NCBI RefSeq assembly: GCF_003634935.1
Contig: NZ_RBXO01000001.1
Coordinates: 6,659,501-6,723,500 of the forward strand
DNA from: Saccharothrix australiensis
Lineage (GTDB): Bacteria > Actinomycetota > Actinomycetes > Mycobacteriales > Pseudonocardiaceae
DNA length: 64,000 bases
Direction of reading: 5' to 3'
The notes beneath the pieces are model-generated. The model had not been told where the DNA came from. It saw only the letters and a program-made list of their open reading frames with translations, and did not search any database. Positions 11,705 through 20,448 of this stretch are shown here, one piece after another. The number at the start of each line of letters is the position of its first letter. Within the stretch, counting starts at the first letter, position 1. The position numbers and the translations under genes are program-made.

Positions 11705-11839
11705 GGCTGCGTGTCATCCCCGTACGGCCTGCCCGCAGGGCGACCACATTTTTCACAGGGGCGCAAGCACGCTTTTCGCTTGCGCCCCTGTGAAAAATGT
11801 GGTGGTCTTTGACAGGTCGTACGGGGATGACACGCAGCC
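11705..11839. repeat. Palindromic element 1 (long hairpin)
   Basis: The outer arms 11705-11726 and 11818-11839 are perfectly complementary over 22 bp. The inner arms 11743-11768 and 11778-11803 are perfectly complementary over 26 bp. They enclose the 9-base loop ACGCTTTTC. Between them lies an asymmetric internal loop, with CCTGCCCGCAGGG on the left and GGTCTTTGACAGG on the right. No convincing coding frame crosses it. It forms an inverted pair with the element at 12050-12175. Confidence 0.9.
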
Positions 11840-11840
11840 A

Positions 11841-12016
11841 AAGCTTTTCAAGCGCAGCGTGAAAAGCTTGCAAAGCTTCGAAGAAGCTTTGCCCCCATCC
11901 TTGGTGGCCTGCCCAGCGGCGAGCGCCCTTCTTTAAGCTTTGACCCGCTAAAACCGAAGAACTTCCGCACGGAAGGCGCCCGCACAAGCTTTAAAGAAGC
12001 GCTCGCCGCTGGGCAG
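11841..12016. repeat. Central nested palindromes of the 12-kb block
   Basis: Three hairpins follow one another. 11841-11850 pairs with 11860-11869 (10 bp); 11870-11879 pairs with 11883-11892 (10 bp, 3-base loop); 11909-11926 pairs with 11999-12016 (18 bp). The last has imperfect continuation of TTCTTTAAGCTT/AAGCTTTAAAGAA inside and a small CTTCCG-CA-CGGAAG hairpin at its tip. The sequence AAGCTT occurs six times in 151 bases, remarkable at this GC content. No gene is recognised. Confidence 0.85.
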
Positions 12017-12049
12017 ACCTCCGGGGAGGAAAAACAAAGACAAGGGCGT

Positions 12050-12175
12050 CGTGTTCTCCCCGCATGGCCTGTCAAAGACCACCACAGTCGGTCAGGGGGC
12101 GCAAGCGGTGAAGCGTGCTTGCGCCCCCTGACCGACTGTGGTTGCCCTGCGGGCAGGCCATACGGGGAGAACACG
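12050..12175. repeat. Palindromic element 2 (inverted, diverged copy of element 1)
   Basis: The outer arms 12050-12071 and 12154-12175 pair with one mismatch over 22 bp. The inner arms 12081-12106 and 12117-12142 pair perfectly over 26 bp around a 10-base loop. Read on the minus strand it has the same order of modules as element 1 (CCTGCCCGCAGGG side, GTCTTTGAC side, GGGGCGCAAGC next to the loop). The middle of the inner stem differs in sequence, yet both arms changed together. From 12176 to 12284 only a 17-base direct repeat (12186 and 12215) is seen. Confidence 0.9.
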
Positions 12176-12284
12176 AGACCAGAAGTCTGTGCTGCGCGGT
12201 GCTGTGTGCCCGGATCTGTGCTGCGCGGTGCAGTGGGCCCAGGTCGGTGCGGCGGCGTGCGGCGTCGGTGCGCGTGCGGTTCGG

Positions 12285-13271
12285 TCAGTTCGTCGCGACC
12301 GATTCCAGTGCGGTTCTCAGGTCGGCGAGCACGGACGAGGCTTCGCCCGTCGCCGTGAAGCCGGCCGCGAGTCGGTGCCCTCCGCCGCCGAGCCGTTGCG
12401 CCACCTCGCCCACGTCGACCCGGCTCACGGCCCGCAGCGACACCGACCAGTACGACGGGCGCAGTTCCTTCAGCACCGCCGCCACCTCGGCCTCCGACGT
12501 GGTGCGCACGAGGTCCACGACGCTCTCGACCTCCTCCGGGCGCAGGCCCTCCGAGTCCGCCAGCGTGACGACCGCGTGCACGAAGCCGAGGCCGCCGGCC
12601 GCCGAGCGGTCCAGCACCGCGCGGGCCAGCACCTTCGACAGCATCCCCAGGTAGCCGAACGGGTGGGAGTCCATCAGCGGCCGCGCCACCGCTTCCGCGT
12701 CGACGCCGGTCGCCAGCAGGCGCGCCGCCACCCGGTGGGTCTCCGGGCCGGCGTGGCGGAACGACCGGGTGTCGGTCACCAGGCCGGCGTAGAGGCACCG
12801 GGCGACGGGCTCGTCCAGCTCCACGCCGAGTTCGTCCAGCAGCCGCAGGACGACCAGCGCGGTCGCCTCGGCGGTCGCGTCCACCACGTTCACGGTCCCG
12901 TACCCGGGGTTGGACACGTGGTGGTCCAGCACGACGACCGTCCCCGCGCGCCCGACGCGATCCCCGAGCGGGCCGAGCCTGGCCACCGAGCCGGTGTCCA
13001 GGGCGACCAGCACCTCGGGCTCGGCGGGCACCTCGGCGGCCGGGACCAGCAGGCCCGCCGCGTCGAGGTCCCGCAGGGTCTCCGGCACCGAGTCCGGCGC
13101 GCCGAAGGACACCCGCACCGCCTTCCCCCGCCGGTGCAGGGCGAGGCCCAGGGCCAGCGCGCTGCCCAGCGCGTCCGCGTCCGGGTTGACGTGCGCGAGC
13201 AGCGTCACGTCGGAGGCGTCGGTCAGGGCGGCGGCTGCGGCCCGCAGGGGGGCGCTCAGGTCGTTGGACAC
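12285..13271 (-). CDS. DHH/DHHA1 phosphoesterase (NrnA-like oligoribonuclease / pAp phosphatase)
   Basis: The 328-residue protein has HVNPDADALGSALAL (about residues 27-41), the DHH motif LDHHVSNPGYG and the DHHA1 signature GGGGHRLAAG near the C-terminus. Relatives degrade nanoRNA, pAp or linear cyclic-dinucleotide products. It sits ten bases after rbfA, as in mycobacteria (Rv2837c, a c-di-AMP/pAp phosphodiesterase). The GTG giving VSNDLSAP is the only start consistent with the rbfA boundary; it lacks a strong ribosome site, suggesting coupling. Confidence 0.92.
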   Translation of the reverse strand: MSNDLSAPLRAAAAALTDASDVTLLAHVNPDADALGSALALGLALHRRGKAVRVSFGAPDSVPETLRDLDAAGLLVPAAEVPAEPEVLVALDTGSVARLGPLGDRVGRAGTVVVLDHHVSNPGYGTVNVVDATAEATALVVLRLLDELGVELDEPVARCLYAGLVTDTRSFRHAGPETHRVAARLLATGVDAEAVARPLMDSHPFGYLGMLSKVLARAVLDRSAAGGLGFVHAVVTLADSEGLRPEEVESVVDLVRTTSEAEVAAVLKELRPSYWSVSLRAVSRVDVGEVAQRLGGGGHRLAAGFTATGEASSVLADLRTALESVATN

Positions 13272-13281
13272 ACCGGGAACG

Positions 13282-13731
13282 CTAGTCGGCTTCGTCGGCC
13301 TCACGCGGAGGCTTGTACGGGTCCGCCTCGCCGGCGGGTTCGGCGCCGGACGCGATCCGGGCCACCTCCGCGTCCGCCTCGCGGGCGCGGGCCAGCAGCT
13401 CGTCCATCCGCCGCGCCTCGTCGGGCACGGTGTCGGTGACGAACGACAGGGTCGGCGTGAACCGCACGCCGGTCTGCTGGCCGACCATCGTGCGCAGCAC
13501 GCCCTTGGCCTTCTCCAGCGCCGCGGCGGCGCCCGCGAAGTCCGGCTCGGCGTCCAGCTTCTCGCCCAGCACCGTGTAGTAGACCGTCGCGTCGTGCAGG
13601 TCGCCCGTCACGCGCGTGTCGGTGATCGTCACCCGCGCCAGGCGCGGGTCCTTCACCTCGTGTTCCAGCGCGGAGGCCACGATCTGCGAGATCCGCTTGG
13701 CCAGCTTGCGCGCCCGTGCCTGGTCGGCCAC
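13282..13731 (-). CDS. rbfA: 30S ribosome-binding factor A
   Basis: The 149-residue protein carries the RbfA KH-like fold, with [25 protein letters not shown] at the N-terminus shown in family-typical spacing and [12 protein letters not shown] in the core. It assists 16S 5'-end maturation and cold adaptation. The acidic C-terminal tail (READEAD) is a usual actinobacterial extension. It lies in the infB-DUF503-rbfA-nrnA run. Confidence 0.95.
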   Translation of the reverse strand: MADQARARKLAKRISQIVASALEHEVKDPRLARVTITDTRVTGDLHDATVYYTVLGEKLDAEPDFAGAAAALEKAKGVLRTMVGQQTGVRFTPTLSFVTDTVPDEARRMDELLARAREADAEVARIASGAEPAGEADPYKPPREADEAD

Positions 13732-13754
13732 GGCGCTCCCTCCTCCATCTGCAC

Positions 13755-13774
13755 AGCCGCCGTGAACGGCGGCT
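13755..13774 (-). terminator. Small hairpin after the DUF503 gene
   Basis: A perfect 7-bp stem AGCCGCC/GGCGGCT with a 6-base loop begins at the last base of the DUF503 stop codon. No U-tract follows; it is more likely a 3' mRNA stabiliser or attenuator between DUF503 and rbfA than a full stop. Confidence 0.4.
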
Positions 13775-14070
13775 CAGTCGTCCTCCGGCCCGACCAGCCT
13801 GTGGCGGGCGGAGAGCAGTTCCAGTTCGGGCCGTCCGGCCACCAGCCGCTCGCACGCGGCCAGGACGTCCCTGACATGCTCGGCGTCGGCCGCGACGGCC
13901 GCCACTCCGATCAGCGCGCGGCGGTGCAGGTCGAGGTGACCGGCTTCCGCCACGGCCACCTCGAACCTGCGGCGCAGTTCGGCCACCACGGGCCGCACCG
14001 CGGACCGCTTCTGCTTGAGCGAGTGGACGTCGCCGAGCAGCACGTCCAGCTCCAGGGCACCCACGTACAA
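13774..14070 (-). CDS. DUF503 (YlxP-like) protein
   Basis: This is a 98-residue protein with the family signature GALELDVLLGDVHSLKQKRS and a ferredoxin-like predicted fold. DUF503 genes accompany infB and rbfA in many Gram-positive genomes, and a role in ribosome maturation is suspected from this context only. The start is TTG (MYVGALELD), the position that fits family N-termini. Confidence 0.9.
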   Translation of the reverse strand: MYVGALELDVLLGDVHSLKQKRSAVRPVVAELRRRFEVAVAEAGHLDLHRRALIGVAAVAADAEHVRDVLAACERLVAGRPELELLSARHRLVGPEDD

Positions 14071-14092
14071 GTGTCGTCACCACGAGGTAGGA

Positions 14093-14123
14093 GGGGGCCG
14101 CCGCCACGACAGCGACGGCCCCC
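14093..14123 (-). terminator. Hairpin after infB
   Basis: A perfect 8-bp stem GGGGGCCG/CGGCCCCC with a 15-base loop lies 17 bases downstream of the infB stop. There is no U-tract, so termination may be partial, with the downstream DUF503-rbfA genes still co-transcribed. Confidence 0.5.
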
Positions 14124-14139
14124 GGTGTCCGAAGACGTC

Positions 14140-17100
14140 CTAGACGCGCGGCTTCTCGCGCATCTCGAAGGTCTCGATGACGTCGCCGACCTTCAGGTCG
14201 GCGTAGTTGCCGAGCGTCAGACCGCACTCGAAGCCCTCGCGGACCTCGGTCGCGTCGTCCTTGAACCGCCGCAGCGAGCTGACCGGCAGGTTCTCCTGGA
14301 CGACGTTGTTGTCGCGCAGCAGGCGGGCCCGCGCGTTGCGGCGGATCTCGCCCGACAGCACCATGCAGCCCGCGATCGTGCCGACCTTGGAGGACTTGAA
14401 GACCTCGCGGATCTCCGCGCGACCCAGCTGGACCTCTTCGTACTCCGGCTTGAGCATGCCCTTGAGGGCCTGCTCGATCTCGTCGATCGCCTGGTAGATC
14501 ACGGTGTAGTAGCGGACGTCCACGCCCTCGCGGTTGGCGAGCTCGGTCGCCTTGCCCTCGGCCCGGACGTTGAAGCCCAGGACGATGGCGCTACCCGCGA
14601 CGGCGAGGTTGATGTCGCCCTCGGTGATGCCGCCGACGCCGCGGTGGATGACCCGCAGCTCGACGTCGTCGCCGACCTCGATCTTCATCAGCGCGTCTTC
14701 CAGCGCCTCGACGGTACCGGAGTTGTCGCCCTTGATGATCAGCGTGAGGGAGCTGGTCTCCTTCAGGGCGGCGTCCAGGTCCTCCAGGCTGACGCGCTTG
14801 CGCCGCGCCGCGTTGGCGGCGTTGCGGGTGCGGGCCTGGCGGCGCTCGGCGATCTGCCGCGCGACGCGGTCCTCGTCGACGACGAGGAACGAGTCGCCCG
14901 CGCCCGGCACCGACGTCAGGCCGATGACCTGCACCGGGCGGGACGGCGTCGCCTCGGTGACGTCGTCGCCGTGCTCGTCCACCATGCGGCGGACGCGGCC
15001 GTAGGCGTCGCCGGCGACGATCGAGTCGCCGACCCGCAGCGTGCCGCGCTGCACCAGCACCGTGGCGACCGGGCCGCGGCCGCGGTCGAGGTGGGCCTCG
15101 ATCGCGACGCCCTGGGCCTCCATCGCCGGGTTGGCGCGCAGGTCCAGCGACGCGTCGGCGGTCAGCAGGATCGCCTCCAGCAGGCCGTCGATGTTGATGG
15201 CCTCCCGCGCCGAGATGTCGACGAACATCGTGTCGCCGCCGTACTCCTCGGCGACCAGCCCGTACTCGGTGAGCTGCTGGCGGATCTTGGCGGGGTTGGC
15301 CCCCTCCTTGTCGATCTTGTTGACCGCGACCACGATCGGCGCGTTGGCCGCCTGGGCGTGGTTGATCGCCTCCACCGTCTGCGGCATCACGCCGTCGTCG
15401 GCCGCCACCACGATGACCGCGATGTCGGTCGAGTTCGCGCCGCGGGCACGCATGGCGGTGAACGCCTCGTGACCCGGCGTGTCGATGAAGGTGATGAGGC
15501 GCGGGTCGCCCTCCAGCTCGGTGCGCACCTGGTACGCGCCGATGTGCTGGGTGATGCCGCCGGCCTCGCCCTCCGCGACCTTCGCCTTGCGGATGGTGTC
15601 CAACAGGCGCGTCTTGCCGTGGTCGACGTGACCCATGACGGTCACGACCGGCGGCCGGACCTCCAGGTCCTCCTCGTCGCCCGCGTCCTCGCCGTAGGTG
15701 ATGTCGAACGTGCCGAGCAGCTCGCGGTCCTCTTCCTCCGGGGACACGACCTGCACGTTGTAGTTCATCTCGGAGCCGAGCAGCTCCAGGATCTCGTCCG
15801 ACACCGACTGGGTCGCGGTGACCATCTCGCCGAGGTGGAACAACACCTGCACCAGCGAGGCCGGGTTGGCGTTGATCTTGTCGGCGAAGTCGGTCAGCGA
15901 GGCGCCGCGCGGCAGCCGGATGGTCTCGCCGTTGCCCTTGGGCAGGCGGACGCCGCCGACCGACGGCGCCTGCATGTTGTCCATGTACTCCTGGCGCTTC
16001 TGGCGCTTGGACTTGCGCCCGCGACGCGCCGGGCCGCCGGGGCGGCCGAACGCGCCCGCCGCGCCACCGCGACCGCCGGGGCCACCGGGACGACCGCCGC
16101 CGCCGCGGAAACCGCCGCCGCCGGCCGGTGCGCCACCGCCGCCACCGGGGCCACCGCGGAAGCCACCGCCACCGCCGCCACCACCGCCGGGACCGCCGCG
16201 GAAGCCACCGCCACCGCCGCCGCCACCGGGACCGCCGCGGAAGCCGCCACCGCCGCCACCGGGACGACCGCCGCCGCCACCGGGACCGCGACCGCCGCCG
16301 CCGGGACCACCGCCCGGACGGCCGCCGCCGCCGGGACCGGGCCGGTTGCCGGCCGGACGGCCCGGCATCATGCCGGGGTTCGGCCGGGGCGGCATGTTGC
16401 CGGGGTTGGGGCGCGGGCCGCCGGAGCCGGCGGAGCCGCCCGGACGGGGACCGGCCGGGCGCGGGTCGCCGGGCTTGGGCGCGTTGCCCCGGTCACCGCG
16501 GTCGCCGCGCTCGGGGCGGTCGCCCGGAGCGGACGGGCGCGGCGCCTGCGGGCGCGGCGCGGGAGCGCCGCCGCCGACGCCGAACGGGTTGTTGCCCGGA
16601 CGCGGCGGACGCGGGCCGGCGGGCTTGGGCGCCTGCGGCCTGGGCGGCACGACGGACGGGCTCTGCTGGGCCGCCGCGGGCTGCTGCGGCGACGGGCGGG
16701 GACCCGGCCGAGGACCGGCGGGCTTGGGCGCCTGCTGCGGCTGCTGCGGCGCGGGCGCCGGGGTCTGCTTCGCGGCGGGCGCGACCGGCTGCTGCGGCGC
16801 GGCCGGGGCCGCCGGGGCGGGCTTCGGCGCGGGCTGCTGCTGCTGCGGTGCGGGCTTGGGCGCCTGCGGCTTCGGGCCGGGCACCGGGCGCGGGCCGGGC
16901 TTGCCCACCGGTGCGGCGGGCCGGGGCGCCTGCTTCGCGTCGGCCGACGGCGCGGGCGCCTGCGGCTTCGGCGGCGCCGGGCGGGCGCCGGGCGGCTTGG
17001 GCTTGGCGTCGGACTTCGACGCGTAGGCGTCGCGGAGCCGCCGGGCCACGGGGGCCTCGACGGTGCTGGACGCGGACTTCACGTACTCGCCCTGGTCGGC

Positions 17101-17175
17101 GAGCTTGCTCAACAGTTCCTTGCTCGTGACGCCGAGCTCCTTGGCGAGCTCGTGCACGCGGGCCTTGCCTGCCAC
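14140..17175 (-). CDS. infB: Translation initiation factor IF-2
   Basis: IF-2 is the GTPase that places fMet-tRNA on the 30S subunit. The 1011-residue protein begins with the IF2N domain ([19 protein letters not shown]). A disordered Pro/Ala/Gln-rich and then Gly/Arg-rich linker of about 330 residues follows, including repeated [10 protein letters not shown] blocks (16080-16330). A second IF2N-like segment is followed by the G domain with GHVDHGKT at about residues 514-521, DTPGH and NKID, and then the beta-barrel and C-terminal fMet-tRNA binding domains. The linker is long even for an actinobacterium. It follows ylxR after 87 bases. Confidence 0.97.
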   Translation of the reverse strand: MAGKARVHELAKELGVTSKELLSKLADQGEYVKSASSTVEAPVARRLRDAYASKSDAKPKPPGARPAPPKPQAPAPSADAKQAPRPAAPVGKPGPRPVPGPKPQAPKPAPQQQQPAPKPAPAAPAAPQQPVAPAAKQTPAPAPQQPQQAPKPAGPRPGPRPSPQQPAAAQQSPSVVPPRPQAPKPAGPRPPRPGNNPFGVGGGAPAPRPQAPRPSAPGDRPERGDRGDRGNAPKPGDPRPAGPRPGGSAGSGGPRPNPGNMPPRPNPGMMPGRPAGNRPGPGGGGRPGGGPGGGGRGPGGGGGRPGGGGGGFRGGPGGGGGGGGFRGGPGGGGGGGGGFRGGPGGGGGAPAGGGGFRGGGGRPGGPGGRGGAAGAFGRPGGPARRGRKSKRQKRQEYMDNMQAPSVGGVRLPKGNGETIRLPRGASLTDFADKINANPASLVQVLFHLGEMVTATQSVSDEILELLGSEMNYNVQVVSPEEEDRELLGTFDITYGEDAGDEEDLEVRPPVVTVMGHVDHGKTRLLDTIRKAKVAEGEAGGITQHIGAYQVRTELEGDPRLITFIDTPGHEAFTAMRARGANSTDIAVIVVAADDGVMPQTVEAINHAQAANAPIVVAVNKIDKEGANPAKIRQQLTEYGLVAEEYGGDTMFVDISAREAINIDGLLEAILLTADASLDLRANPAMEAQGVAIEAHLDRGRGPVATVLVQRGTLRVGDSIVAGDAYGRVRRMVDEHGDDVTEATPSRPVQVIGLTSVPGAGDSFLVVDEDRVARQIAERRQARTRNAANAARRKRVSLEDLDAALKETSSLTLIIKGDNSGTVEALEDALMKIEVGDDVELRVIHRGVGGITEGDINLAVAGSAIVLGFNVRAEGKATELANREGVDVRYYTVIYQAIDEIEQALKGMLKPEYEEVQLGRAEIREVFKSSKVGTIAGCMVLSGEIRRNARARLLRDNNVVQENLPVSSLRRFKDDATEVREGFECGLTLGNYADLKVGDVIETFEMREKPRV

Positions 17176-17262
17176 TGCACTCCTCTGGATGATGAGGCCG
17201 GCGGCAGTCCCGTCGACCTCGTCTTAACGTCGCGCGTTCATGTCTTCAGCTTCACGGCTGAC

Positions 17263-17607
17263 TCATGACGGGTCGACCTGCTTCCTTGCTTCCTGCGGGT
17301 CGCGGGGCGATCCCGCGACCTGTGTCCCCTGCTGCTCCAGGTGCCCGCGCACCGGTTCCGCGTCGAGCGGCCCCCGGACCCGGAAGGCCCTGGGGAACGC
17401 CCTTCGCTTCTCGGCCTCGCGGAGACAGCCCGGATCGGGGTGCAGCCATGCACCCCGGCCGGGCAGCCGTCGGCGGGTGTCCGGGACCACGGCCCCGTCC
17501 ACGACCACCACGCGCAGCAGCTCGGAAGGCGACGTCCGGGCGCGGCACCCGATGCACGTGCGAACCGGGCCGTTGTGCCCAGGAACCGATCCCCGACGTC
17601 GAACCAC
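17263..17607 (-). CDS. YlxR (DUF448) RNA-binding protein
   Basis: The gene lies between nusA and infB, as usual for YlxR. The protein shows the diagnostic RTCIGCRAR motif near residue 16, followed by LLRVVVVDG and GRGAWLHPDPGCL. A C-terminal extension of about 40 charged residues follows. The GTG start at 17607 is the only start that keeps the conserved Cys motif and does not overlap nusA. YlxR-family proteins bind RNA and influence RNase P or transcription. Confidence 0.9.
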   Translation of the reverse strand: MVRRRGSVPGHNGPVRTCIGCRARTSPSELLRVVVVDGAVVPDTRRRLPGRGAWLHPDPGCLREAEKRRAFPRAFRVRGPLDAEPVRGHLEQQGTQVAGSPRDPQEARKQVDPS

Positions 17608-17629
17608 TGAGAAGTCTATCCCCTGATGC

Positions 17630-18652
17630 TCAATCAGCCGAACCGGATGTCGCCGCACCCGCCGGCGCGGCCCCACCCGGGTCCGCGTCGCTGCGGATGT
17701 CGATGCGCCAGCCGGTGAGCCGCGCGGCCAGCCGGGCGTTCTGGCCCTCCTTGCCGATGGCGAGGGAGAGCTGGAAGTCCGGCACGACCACGCGCGCCGT
17801 CTTGGCGCGTTCGTCGAGCACCCGTACGGACACAACCTTGGCAGGTGACAGGGCATTCCCGACGAACGTGGCCGGGTCGTCGGAGTGGTCGATGATGTCG
17901 ATCTTCTCACCGGCCAGCTCGCTCATCACGTTCCGGACCCGCGCGCCCATCGGGCCGATGCACGCGCCCTTGGCGTTCACGCCGGCGACCGTCGAGCGGA
18001 CCGCGATCTTCGAGCGGTGACCTGCCTCACGTGCCACCGCGGGGATCTCCACGGTGCCGTCCGCGATCTCCGGCACCTCCAGCGCGAACAGCCTGCGCAC
18101 GAGGTTCGGGTGCGTCCGGGACAGCGTGATCTGGGGGCCGCGCGCGCCGCGCGACACGCCCACGACGTAGCACTTGATCCGCGAGCCGTGCTCGTACGAC
18201 TCGCCGGGCACCTGCTCGGCGGGCGGCAGGACGCCCTCGGTGTCGCCGATCTGCACCACGACCATGCCGCGCGCGTTGGCGCGGGCGTCGCGCTGCACGA
18301 CACCGCCGATGATCTCGCCCTCCTTGGCGGCGAACTCGCCGAAGGTGCGCTCGTGCTCGGCGTCGCGCAGGCGCTGGAGGATCACCTGGCGCGCCGTGGT
18401 GGCCGCGATCCGGCCGAACCCCTCGGGCGTGTCGTCCCACTCCTCGGCCACGGAGCCGTCCGGGCCCAGCTCCTGGGCCAGCACGCGCACGACCCCGGTC
18501 TTGCGGTCGATCTCCACCCGCGAGTGCGGGTGGTGCCCCTCGGTGTGCTTGTACGCGGTGAGCAACGCGGTCTCGATGGCTTCCAGCACGGTGTCGAAGG
18601 GGATGTCCTTGTCCCGCTCGATCGCCCGCAGTGCGGCGATGTCGACGTTCAC
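17630..18652 (-). CDS. nusA: Transcription termination/antitermination factor NusA
   Basis: The 340-residue protein has the N-terminal RNAP-binding domain ([14 protein letters not shown]), an S1 domain (about 130-200) and two KH domains with [12 protein letters not shown] and [19 protein letters not shown]. The C-terminal acidic repeats of enterobacterial NusA are absent, as usual in actinobacteria. The GTG start overlaps the rimP stop by four bases, indicating coupled translation. Confidence 0.97.
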   Translation of the reverse strand: MNVDIAALRAIERDKDIPFDTVLEAIETALLTAYKHTEGHHPHSRVEIDRKTGVVRVLAQELGPDGSVAEEWDDTPEGFGRIAATTARQVILQRLRDAEHERTFGEFAAKEGEIIGGVVQRDARANARGMVVVQIGDTEGVLPPAEQVPGESYEHGSRIKCYVVGVSRGARGPQITLSRTHPNLVRRLFALEVPEIADGTVEIPAVAREAGHRSKIAVRSTVAGVNAKGACIGPMGARVRNVMSELAGEKIDIIDHSDDPATFVGNALSPAKVVSVRVLDERAKTARVVVPDFQLSLAIGKEGQNARLAARLTGWRIDIRSDADPGGAAPAGAATSGSAD

Positions 18653-19173
18653 TCCGACTCCTCCTCCGGGTGCGTGCCCTCCAGGAGCGCGAGCTCCTCG
18701 ACGGGCGGCTGCTTGAACTCGACTTCGACCACGGCGCGCTCGATCGAGTCGTACTCGACGCGGCGCAGCTCGCCCTTGACCAGCAGCACGACCCCGCTGT
18801 CGTCGGCCTCGCCGACGCGGCCGAACCACTCGACCCGGTCCGGCTGCTTGACCTTGACCAGGCGCAGCCTCGCGCGCTTCCAGTGGCGCGGCCTGGTCAG
18901 CGGCCGGTCGGCGCCCGGCGAGGTGACCTCAAGCGTGTACGGGCCCGCGATGAGGTGCTCGTGCGCGTCGAGCGCGGCGGACACGGCGCGGCTGGCGTCG
19001 GCGACCTCGTCGAGCCCGATGCCGTCGTCGCCGTCCACGACCACCTTCACCAGCCTGCGACGCCCAGCCTGGTTCACGTCGAGCGATTCGAGGTCGAAGC
19101 CGATGGCCTCCACCGCTGCCCGCACGACGGGTGCTAGCTGCGCGGCGAGTTCTCCGCGCGGCGGGCTGGACAC
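18649..19173 (-). CDS. rimP: Ribosome maturation factor RimP
   Basis: The 174-residue protein has the two RimP domains, with [20 protein letters not shown] at about 25-44 and the [14 protein letters not shown] motif near residue 88. It is required for 30S assembly. The GTG start has AAGGAG nine bases upstream. It is the first gene of the nusA operon. An upstream TAGTCT on the minus strand (near 19250) could be the -10 element. Confidence 0.95.
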   Translation of the reverse strand: MSSPPRGELAAQLAPVVRAAVEAIGFDLESLDVNQAGRRRLVKVVVDGDDGIGLDEVADASRAVSAALDAHEHLIAGPYTLEVTSPGADRPLTRPRHWKRARLRLVKVKQPDRVEWFGRVGEADDSGVVLLVKGELRRVEYDSIERAVVEVEFKQPPVEELALLEGTHPEEESE

Positions 19174-19317
19174 GTGGTGACTCCTTTCGGGTGCAGAAGG
19201 GCACGGCAACCCCGGCCGACGCTGCACTCGCCGGCCGTTGGTCGCCCAGACTATCCCCTCCCGGACACGCCGCACGCCCCAGAGGCGGTCGGGGCGGCTC
19301 TGGCAGGATCGGCACCC

Positions 19318-19764
19318 GTGATCGGAAGAACGGCGCTCAGCAGGCGCGGCGTGCTGTTGGCGGTGGCCACCGCGCCACTGGCGGCGGCGTGCACCACACC
19401 ACCGCCCGCACCGCCGCCACCGGACCCGCTGGCGGACCTCGTCGTCGCGGCGCGGGCCGACGCGGCGCTGGCCACCGCCGTCGGCGCGGCCGAGACCGCG
19501 GCGGCGCGGTCGGAGCACGCCGCCCGGCTCCAGGCCGAGGTGGAGCGGGCGACGCCGAGGGTGCCCGGCGCGTCCTCGTCGCCCGCGCCGACGCCGTCCG
19601 CCGCGCCACCGCCCGCAGGCGCGACGCGGGAGGCGCTCGTCGCGGCGTTGCAGGCGGCGCGGAAGCAGGCGGGCGACCTGGCGGTGACGGTCCCGGCGCA
19701 CCGCGCCGGGCTGGTGGCCGCGGTGTCGGCCGGGTGCGCGAGCCTGGTGGAGGCGTTGTCGTGA
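19318..19764 (+). CDS. Predicted Tat-exported lipoprotein
   Basis: The 148-residue protein has twin arginines (residues 9-10) in a short n-region, a hydrophobic stretch and a lipobox LAAAC with Cys25, followed by a Pro-rich linker and an Ala-rich helical domain. It diverges from rimP and overlaps the next gene by four bases. This lipoprotein/DUF4439 pair appears opposite rimP in other actinobacteria; function unknown. The GTG start is placed by the signal peptide. Confidence 0.8.
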   Translation: MIGRTALSRRGVLLAVATAPLAAACTTPPPAPPPPDPLADLVVAARADAALATAVGAAETAAARSEHAARLQAEVERATPRVPGASSSPAPTPSAAPPPAGATREALVAALQAARKQAGDLAVTVPAHRAGLVAAVSAGCASLVEALS

Positions 19765-20189
19765 ACGTGGACGCGGTGCAGTCGGCGCTGGCCGCCGAGC
19801 ACGCGGCGGTGTGGACGTACGGGCTGGTCAGCGCGTTCGTGGCGCAGCAGGCGTCCGCCGTGGCGGAGGGGGCGAACGCCCACCGGGCGCGGCGCGACAC
19901 GACCGAGCGGTGGCTGCGCGACCAGGGCGCGGTGCCCTCGCCGCCCGCGCCCGCCTACCTGCCGCCCCAGCCGGTGGACAGCGCGGCGTCGGCGATCGCG
20001 GCGCTGATCTCGGTGGAGACGGACGCGTGCGCCGCCTGGCACGGCGTGCTGGAGCGGACCGACGACCAGGCGCTGCGGAAGTCGGCGCTGGACGCCCTGA
20101 CGACCTCGGCCGTCCGCGCGACCCGGTGGCGCAAGGCCGCCGGCGCGAGCCCGCTGCCCATCACCCTGCCGGGCAGGGCCGGCGGCTGA
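19761..20189 (+). CDS. Ferritin-like domain protein (DUF4439)
   Basis: The 142-residue protein consists of four predicted helices. Its AALAAEHAAVWTYGL-type first helix and AALISVETDACAAWHGVL third helix carry the Glu/His pattern typical of DUF4439 ferritin-like bundles. Whether metal is bound is unknown, since not all classical ligands are evident. Its GTG start overlaps the lipoprotein stop (GTGA), so the two are co-translated and may act together at the envelope. Confidence 0.85.
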   Translation: MNVDAVQSALAAEHAAVWTYGLVSAFVAQQASAVAEGANAHRARRDTTERWLRDQGAVPSPPAPAYLPPQPVDSAASAIAALISVETDACAAWHGVLERTDDQALRKSALDALTTSAVRATRWRKAAGASPLPITLPGRAGG

Positions 20190-20308
20190 GCCCACCCGCC
20201 GACCGCGCGGGCCGGGTGCCCGCCGCGCAGGACGGCCTCCTGCGCGGATCTCCCGCCGCAGGACCGACGCCCGCGCAGGACCGACACCCGTGCAGGGCGG
20301 CGTCCGGG

Positions 20309-20349
20309 CTGGGCCGACACCCGCGCAGGGCGAGCGGGCGTCGGCCCAG
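20309..20349. terminator. Bidirectional terminator between convergent genes
   Basis: A 16-bp stem with one mismatch (20309-20324 with 20334-20349) lies between the DUF4439 gene (+) and the Pro-rich membrane protein gene (-). The rest of the 259-base gap holds short GCGCAGGACCGAC-like repeats and no gene. Confidence 0.7.
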
Positions 20350-20448
20350 CGGTCGGGCGCGACGTCCCCGTGCGCCGGCTGTGCGGGCGTGTGCCGGGTG
20401 GTGCGGCCGGGCGCTGTCGGGCGACCGGGCGCACCGGCGTGGGCGGGC

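Noticed and set aside
11541-11987. Minus-strand frame of 148 codons through the palindrome block
   Set aside because: It crosses the 13-bp minisatellite and both arms of hairpins, has no ribosome site and no protein-like pattern.
12910-17268. Plus-strand open frame of over 1400 codons opposite infB, DUF503, rbfA and nrnA
   Set aside because: It is the antisense of well-supported genes; its composition (His/Arg/Val/Asp shadows) is typical of the complementary frame in high-GC DNA.
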